Source: Mycocentrospora acerina (lineage: Eukaryota > Ascomycota > Dothideomycetes > Pleosporales). Taken from it: a stretch of DNA of 64,000 bases. Within the stretch, counting starts at the first letter, position 1, and each line of letters starts with the position of its first letter. The DNA is taken from NCBI GenBank assembly GCA_022701365.1, contig JAKUHH010000143.1, forward strand, positions 62,001-126,000. Reading direction: 5' to 3'. A model generated the notes under the pieces. It saw nothing but the letters and a program-made list of their open reading frames with translations, made no database searches and had not been told where the DNA came from. Below are positions 58,227 through 64,000 of the stretch, piece after piece. A program made the position numbers and the translations under genes.

Positions 58227-59184
58227 CACAGTTGATAACTTTGCAGGAGTTAAGATTAAGGAGGACAAGCTTAACGTATTTGCCTACGCACTCCTAGATA
58301 ACAAGGGAGAGACATTTGCCTAGCAGCAAAAGATATATAAGGCAATGTTAGTTACTAACTTAAAAAAGATATTAAAAGAAAGAGGTATACGCAGTTGCAG
58401 TTAATTAAACAAACCTTAGCTTATTAATTAATTACTTACTAAGGACGCTAAAAGATAGACTTTAACTAATCTTATTATTATTAATAGCGCTAGCAATTCT
58501 CTTAGTCTACTAGAAATAAGAGAAGATATAGAATTTAACAGAGAAAATAAGATAGAGCTGCAGTTACAATATACTAACAAGCAAAATGTTACAAGTTTAA
58601 GATAGAGTAGATAACAAGATTAAAGTAGTGTAGTAGTATAGTATTATAGTTAGTTAGATAGACTTAAAAAGATTTACAATCTTCTTACACGCTAAGACAC
58701 TAGCGCGTCCTAATTAGGCTTAACCTTATTACATTTACTTGCTTTTTAGTGCTGTTCTTAGTTACAGGTAAAGATTTAGGACAAATATAATGCTCTACCC
58801 TACTGTGTAATTAGGTAGCAATCTAGTTAATAATTATATAGCGTGTACACTGTAATTAGAGACTAACACATTATTACTTAAGTAGCAGAGAGCTTCTTTA
58901 CTGTTCTATAGACTCTTTTTTACTGCGCAATAACTTGCAACAATAAGCACGTGTTACGTTACATAAGAGTACATTATGTTATAACTATTAAACTTAAAGG
59001 TTAAGCAGTGCACATTGTTTTTATTACTTAGAGGCGTAAAAGTAATAGAGTTAGGTGTTATAACAAACGCAGCTATGTAATTTTGTGTGGCGAGCCCACT
59101 AAACGCGGCATTTACCTTTTCGCACTAAGCTTTAGCTGCCGCACACCCCTACTAGCAAAAACCGAAACAACTCAGCTTTTACGG

Positions 59185-60304
59185 TACTCGCCCGCGCTAG
59201 TTATTCCCGCTTCATTCCACTTCCGTATCCCAACACCGGCGTCTACCAGCCTCATTTTACCCGTCTCCAGCCGTAATGAAATGTGGATACCTACACGTAT
59301 CGAATATCGGACAAGCACATGGCCAGACGGCAAGACGGCCTGGTCCAAGGCAAGGGAAAGAAAACAAAGCGCGCGCGCGATACGTATAGGGCGGGGTCCC
59401 CGCAATCCCTACATGCGCATGACTCTCTCACCACCCCCTCCCCAGACGGACCCTGCGTGATGCGTGTCATCCGCACGAGGAACAGGGCCATTGCGGACGG
59501 CCGGCGGGAGGTGGAGGAAAAAGGCAAGTATCATGTGTGCGTGTGCCGGCCACGTGGACCAACAGGCATAACCAAGTGTTTTTTTAGAGAAAAAAGTGTA
59601 GGGTCAGGCGCGGGAGCAGATAATGATGGGTGAGATGGATGAATGGATGGATGAAAGGATGGCGGAGGATATAAAGAAGATGGCTTTTTTTTCTCTCTCT
59701 CTCTCTCTCTCGCTATTTCAACCAAAGAGATTGCTGCTTGTTTCTGCTGCGACAAATTTCCCCTTCGCACTGTGCTTGCGTGCAAACTGCTGGAAAATCA
59801 TGTTCTTCCTCGTTCCGTCGCTGTGTGTCGTTGTCATCACCGGGCTGAAGCTCACGGCGGTGGGGCTGGCGCTCAGGTGGATGGCGCGGTACTGATTGAC
59901 GCACCCCCTCCCCCGTCCGTCCGTCGCCATCGCTCTTCCATCTCGACGAGATGGAACTTTTTTTTTAAACAAAACTGGAGAAGGGAGATGAATAACCAGA
60001 ACAAATCTCGCTTGATCAAGAGCAAACACGCACACCGTCGCACTGCTTAAAAAACTCCGACTCCGACTCCAAGCTGATGCAAGTCACCCCACTAAATTCG
60101 CCATGACCCCGCTTCAACCCTCCAATATACATACCATGGAATACCTTACCATGCTCACACACACACGCACACGCACACATCTCCCGACGTGAACACAACC
60201 ACCCAGCCGGTGGACTAAAGGAGAGAAAAAAAAGAACAGCCACTCGCGTGCGCGCAAGTCCTGCCTATTACGCCACCCTAAAACAACACCCCCTCACCCT
60301 CAAT
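59185..60304. other. intergenic region, promoter of the 2OG dioxygenase
   Basis: About 1.1 kb of ordinary composition after the transposon. A (CT)n run lies at 59692-59711 and a CA-rich tract at 60157-60180. Short ORFs, one crossing the transposon end, are not supported as genes. Confidence 0.5.
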
Positions 60305-61931
60305 ATGGGTATCCCCACTCCTGCCGAGACATTCACATCCATCCCCATCCTGCCCCTCTCGCAAGCCCTCGACCCAGCCACAAAGCCCCAGTTCCTTGCT
60401 GATCTGCGGTCTGCGCTCCTAAACGTCGGGTTCCTGTACCTCAGCGAGACGGGCTTGCCGGACAAGCTGGTGCGCGATGTGATTGCCGAGTGTGGCGGTT
60501 TTTTTGAAAAGCTGCCGTGGGAGGAGAAGGAGCGGATTGAGATGAAGAATGAAAAGAGCTTTTTGGGGTGGAGTAGGGTAAGTTGCAGCCACCATCTCTT
60601 TAGTCTGTGTACTTTTCTCTTCTTTGGTGTGCATTTGAAATTTGGGAGCAGTGATTGGGAGAAGAAAGAGAAAAAAAAAGTGATGAATAGTTGGTTTATT
60701 ATATCAGTCTATCGGTCTATCAACGTTGCTGCAAATATATGCAGCTGGAAGGAAAAGGAGAAGGAGAAGGAGAAAGAAGAAAAATATGAAGAAGAAGAAG
60801 AAGTATGCGTGGGAGACCATGTCCCGATGAAAAGGAAAATGTACAAAGACAAAAAACCCCCCCATCGCCCATGCCCATGTCTATACTTTTTTTCTCATGA
60901 AAAACGCCAAAAAGTCAAACAGGTTCCGGGTATCTCCAAACAATGTGTACTCGGAAATAACGGCGCAAAAGAAAAATTCCTCCAGATATTACACATCTTC
61001 CGTCTCTTTTCGTTTCTTTCGGTGCCATCGCTTCTCAAATCAGTACTGACAAAACCCCCCCTCTCAAAAGGTTGACAACGAAACCACAGCCTTCAATCCA
61101 GATCACCGTGAACAACTCGATCTCTCAACACCGCATCCTATTCCAGGGCCTGAAGCACCTCTGTACCATAATCTTCTCGCACCAAATCAATGGCCTTCGC
61201 CGCAATATCTGCCGACTTTCCGACCCGCATACGAGGACTACATGCGTCGCATGTCGCACATCTCCACACTCTTCACCTCGTTGATTGCAGAAGCAATTGG
61301 CCTCCCAGCCGACGCCTTCACAAAGTTCTTCGACAAGGACCAGCAGCACAAGCTCAAGATTGTCAAGTACCCAGAGGTCGATGTTCCCAATCTGCCCGCG
61401 AACGCGACCGAGATGGATAGGAAGAAGTGGGAAATCAAGCGCCAGGGTGTTGGCCCACACAAGGATAGTATGTTGACTAGCTACCTCTTGCAGGCAAGCA
61501 ACCAGCTGGGTCTGCAGGCACAAAACGCAAAGGGCGAGTGGATCGACTGCAAACCCATTGACGGTACGCTGGTGGTAGCCATTGGCCAGGGCATGGAAGC
61601 TTTGACAGACGGCGTTTGTGCGTCAACAACGCATCGTGTGTTGAGTCCAAGGAAAGGACAAGGGGCACGATACTCGGTCCCTTTCTTCCAGGGCGTAAGC
61701 TACGACGCCAAGTTTGAAGCCATGGACGTGCCCGCGGCAGTGCTGACGCTGCGCGATGAGGCGCGCAAGGCGCGAAAGGACGACGTTGAATTTACATTTG
61801 TCAAAGGGCGCTGGGGACATCTGGGCGAGGCTACGCTGATGAACAGGGTGAAATCACACCCGGACGTTGGCGAGCGCTGGTATCCAGAACTGCTGCAGCA
61901 GCATCGCGCGGCTATTGGAAAAGCGACATGA
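60305..61931 (+). CDS. 2-oxoglutarate/Fe(II)-dependent dioxygenase (isopenicillin-N-synthase-like)
   Basis: 377 aa. Exons 60305-60577 and 61071-61931, with a 493-bp intron, the longest in the window. The N-terminal DIOX_N region (FTSIPILPLSQAL, ADLRSALLNVGFLYLSETGL, FFEKLPWEEKERIEM) leads into SFLGWSRVDNETTAFNPDHR, joined by splicing. The catalytic domain has iron ligands His221 and Asp223 in GPHKDS and His279 in TTHRVLSP, and the 2-oxoglutarate-binding pair Arg291-x-Ser293 in ARYSVPFF. All catalytic residues are present. Such enzymes hydroxylate, desaturate or cyclise small molecules in the cytosol. There is no obvious pathway partner nearby, and the transposon separates it from the spartin-like gene. 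The intron is rich in GGAAAAGG-type purine repeats. Confidence 0.93.
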
Positions 61932-63011
61932 TCGCTGAATAACATATGCGCTAAATGAACTTTAATGCCATTTCGCAACTCCTTCCGTGTGTTGTTTCGC
62001 CGGATCGACAGCATCAATCATCATGCAAGTCGGCGGTGCATAATACGGTGAGCTGATCCCCGCCGCATACGGATGACGTTCCCAAACTAGAAAGTGGGGC
62101 CCGCTACACTTTCCAAGTTTCAATTGGACACACTTTCCATCAACCATGCTGTCGGATACCGGGACCGGTCGCCTGACACGAGCTAACGTTCTCGGCGTCG
62201 AGAGAATTTCCGCTCGTCTCCGGCGCGCGGCTCACTTGACATCGGATGTCCACAGCCGTGCAAAGAGTGCTTATCCTAACATTGGCTACAAGAACGAGAG
62301 CGATGGAGAGAGTTTATTTGATACTGACTTGTTTCAATGATCCTAGACTATCCGTGCCTTTTGTGGATAACTCTACAATTGATAGATGTAAACTCGTCGC
62401 ACTCGTACTCGTTAGTGCTGCGTGTTCCGCTTGTGTGACCCCGTTCAACGAGATCGATCTCGGAGTGTTACATCAATATCCTACACCCTTGCAACATGCT
62501 CCAAGGGTCCCATGAAACTTAATCCCAGGCGCCCAAGCTTCGACATGCACCTCTTTCATCGGATGGCAGGGGCTGATTGCGACCTCTGCAACCCTTGTCC
62601 AAATCGTTGGAACCCTGCTGGGCGACTGCAATCTGTGTTCGTGTGGGGCAAACGCGTCGTTTTGCCGTTTGAGCGTTCAAGTCGTTAGAGAAGCGGCCGA
62701 TGGTCGCCCAAGTGCAGTCGAGATTGGGCAACTTGAGGCGATTGTGATGACCATGTAAGGAGTGCAGGAGTGGCAAATGATCCTTGTAGCGAGAAAAAAA
62801 AATCTTCAATGAATTAGGTGATTAGAGCTGGAGCGTAGGTGCTCCAAGGATTTGAATAGTTGGCCGGTGTTCAGAGTGTTCCCCTTACAGTGTCGGCTAA
62901 CGAACCCCACGTCGAGTTTCGTCGAGTGGAGCTTCTTCGGGGAAATAATCCCGAAGCCTGTCCCGGCCCATGCTCGTGAGGGGTCTTTGCGTATGCACAC
63001 CGACATCCATC
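61932..63011. other. convergent intergenic region
   Basis: About 1.1 kb between the 3' ends of the dioxygenase and the C-terminal exon of the next gene. No gene, tRNA or repeat could be supported. Confidence 0.5.
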
Positions 63012-63730
63012 TCAGTGCTCAGGCTTCATATTCGACTGCATGTGATACATCATATGCTGCCCTTGCTCACCCATCATTTGCGGTTGGTGGTGTGGAGTAT
63101 GGGCCATCATCGGCATCTCACTGGGATGGGAGACTTGTGGGACATAACCCTGATGTCCAGCATTTCCGTATGGCGAGTAGGGCGCAGATGTTGGTTGTTG
63201 CGAGTGGGGATGCTGGTGAGACTGCGGCGGTGCTTGCGGGTGACCCATGGGAACACTCATGTGTCGCTGATACTCGGACGGATGCGGTGATGGGTGCGAA
63301 GTTGGTGTACCATACCCTGACATTTGCATGGGCTGCGAGGTGACCAGTGACGCAGGGTTTTCCAGAGGATATGACATTGAACGTGCATTGCTCTCCAACC
63401 CGTACGGGCTAGGGTAGGACATGCCCGTTGGCTCGGTAGCATGTACCGAATCTTGTACTGGCATCGGGACTGGGTGGTGTTGTGGGTGGCTAGACGGGTG
63501 AGGGCTCCATCGAACAGAGTCGTGATGGGGCGCTGGGACTTCACCCATGGCTGAAGGCGTTTCGTGTGGCGACGAGACGTGATGAGCGTACGCGTGCTGT
63601 GTTTGCCAATGTCCAGGCTGAGACGCGGGTGTTGCTATTTCAGGGATTGAGTGGACGCTCCGGGCTGTTCCTGTGGATGATCTTCTAGGCTGGCTGAGCA
63701 TCTGGACGCGATCACTTGGCGAAGGGGCAC
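63012..63730 (-). CDS. C-terminal exon of a His/Pro/Gln-rich protein (possible transcription factor), partial
   Basis: About 239 codons in frame from a likely splice acceptor (GCAG at about 63731-63734) to the TGA at 63012. The protein is low-complexity: APSPSDRVQMLSQPRRSSTG, SPHPSSHPQHHPVPMPVQDS, then SYPSPYGLESNARSMSYPLE, PQAPPQSHQHPHSQQP and a Met-rich end (MMYHMQSNMKPEH). Such tails are typical of fungal transcription factors, whose DNA-binding domain would lie in exons beyond the window. I do not recognise the family. The region 63731-64000 is probably intron and/or another exon that I could not resolve. Confidence 0.65.
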
Positions 63731-64000
63731 CTGCTATCACAAGGTCAGCCACTATGCACACAACATCACAGAAAAAAGAACATGCTGTTTTCTCGTTCCT
63801 CCAATCACGGGAAAGCGAGAAAACGTTGAAGATACTGCGCGTCGCCCTTTAGGGACAGACGATACAAGCGAGAGTGATAGGTGACGAATGCAAGTTGCTT
63901 CTTTCGCATCGGCTGTACAAAACGGGTGCGGGCCGAAATACGAAGAAGCAAAAGACACGAGTGCACTCAATCATCACAGGAATCATTGATTTTCTGCTTT
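63731..64000. other. window end: unresolved intron/exon
   Basis: On the minus strand, a frame reading MRKKQLAFVTYHSRLYRLSL and ending before TGA at about 63820 looks protein-like, but no donor with matching phase to the 63730 exon was found. It could be an upstream exon or part of a long intron. Confidence 0.3.

Larger units (their letters stand above)
56009..59184 (+). mobile_element. pogo/Fot1-like TIR DNA transposon, RIP-inactivated
   Basis: 3,176 bp flanked by TA at 56007-56008 and 59185-59186. Terminal inverted repeats of 41 bp are identical (CCGTAAAAGCTGAGTTGTTT..GGGGTG and its complement at 59144-59184). A decayed transposase frame on the plus strand near 57609-57990 reads LVIDCASFYKT, then AIIPRGCTRLL, a stop where Gln is expected, and LDVAINKLFK. 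This is the DDE_1 pattern DC..H / IPGGCTSLLQPLDV.vNKPFK, with Gln and Trp codons turned into stops and Pro into Leu, exactly C-to-T decay. The interior is disrupted by two 195-bp insertions. Without them and their duplicated targets it would be about 2.78 kb. Confidence 0.92.

Noticed and set aside
58232..58420. Possible retrotransposon gag-like frame (VDNFAGVKIKEDKL..)
   Set aside because: It is in continuity with the DDE transposase frame once copy B and its duplication are ignored, so the simpler reading is the transposase C-terminal part.
59083..59460. 125-codon ORF
   Set aside because: It crosses the right end of the transposon into host DNA, so it cannot be an old gene of either.
1..64000. 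CRISPR arrays, operons, rRNA and tRNA genes
   Set aside because: None were seen; the genome is fungal. tRNA B-box-like sequences were looked for by eye only, so a dedicated tRNA scan would still be needed.

Overview
The window is nuclear DNA from a filamentous ascomycete (Pezizomycotina; class not settled, Dothideomycetes plausible). Genes carry one to ten short introns, mostly 40-95 bp with GT..AG ends. Repeats show the C-to-T decay of repeat-induced point mutation (RIP). The gene content is fungal: Atg22-like, LaeA-like methyltransferase, NmrA-like, HPP, GID-complex RING subunit, SLX9 and STB6-like proteins. I rebuilt splice forms by hand; in every complete multi-exon model the exon lengths sum to a multiple of three.

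Left part, about 1-28,900: AT-rich and gene-sparse, with 1-2 kb spacers and accessory genes. In order: Atg22-like transporter (+), secreted trypsin (-), small unknown protein (+), cytochrome P450 (-) divergent from a SAM methyltransferase (+), dihydroflavonol-reductase-like enzyme (-), alpha/beta hydrolase with a signal peptide (+), a 2.1-kb RIP-destroyed TIR transposon, NmrA/isoflavone-reductase-like protein (-), DUF1993 protein (-) and an omega-like glutathione transferase (+). The tailoring and redox genes resemble the accessory part of a secondary-metabolite or detoxification locus, but no PKS, NRPS or terpene synthase is present.

Middle and right, about 29,000-55,000: more GC-rich and denser, with housekeeping or conserved genes. 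These are an MFS transporter (+) converging on a PAF-acetylhydrolase-like protein (-), SLX9 (-), HPP membrane protein (+), RMD5/GID2 E3 subunit (-) divergent from a STB6-like protein (+), extradiol-dioxygenase-like VOC protein (+), secreted GH43 (-), BTB protein (+), MetE-like protein (+) and a spartin/senescence-domain protein (+). Microsatellites and a 36-bp minisatellite lie between them.

56,009-59,184 is a 3.18-kb pogo/Fot1-like DNA transposon with 41-bp perfect terminal inverted repeats, a TA duplication and a RIP-inactivated DDE transposase. Two identical 195-bp elements with TG..CA ends and perfect 5-bp target duplications have inserted into it in opposite orientations. An older relative lies at 7,643-7,833. 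Beyond it are a 2-oxoglutarate/Fe(II) dioxygenase (+) and the C-terminal exon of a low-complexity, possibly regulatory protein (-).

The strongest candidates for something new are the 195-bp element family and the backbone-less tailoring-gene neighbourhood.
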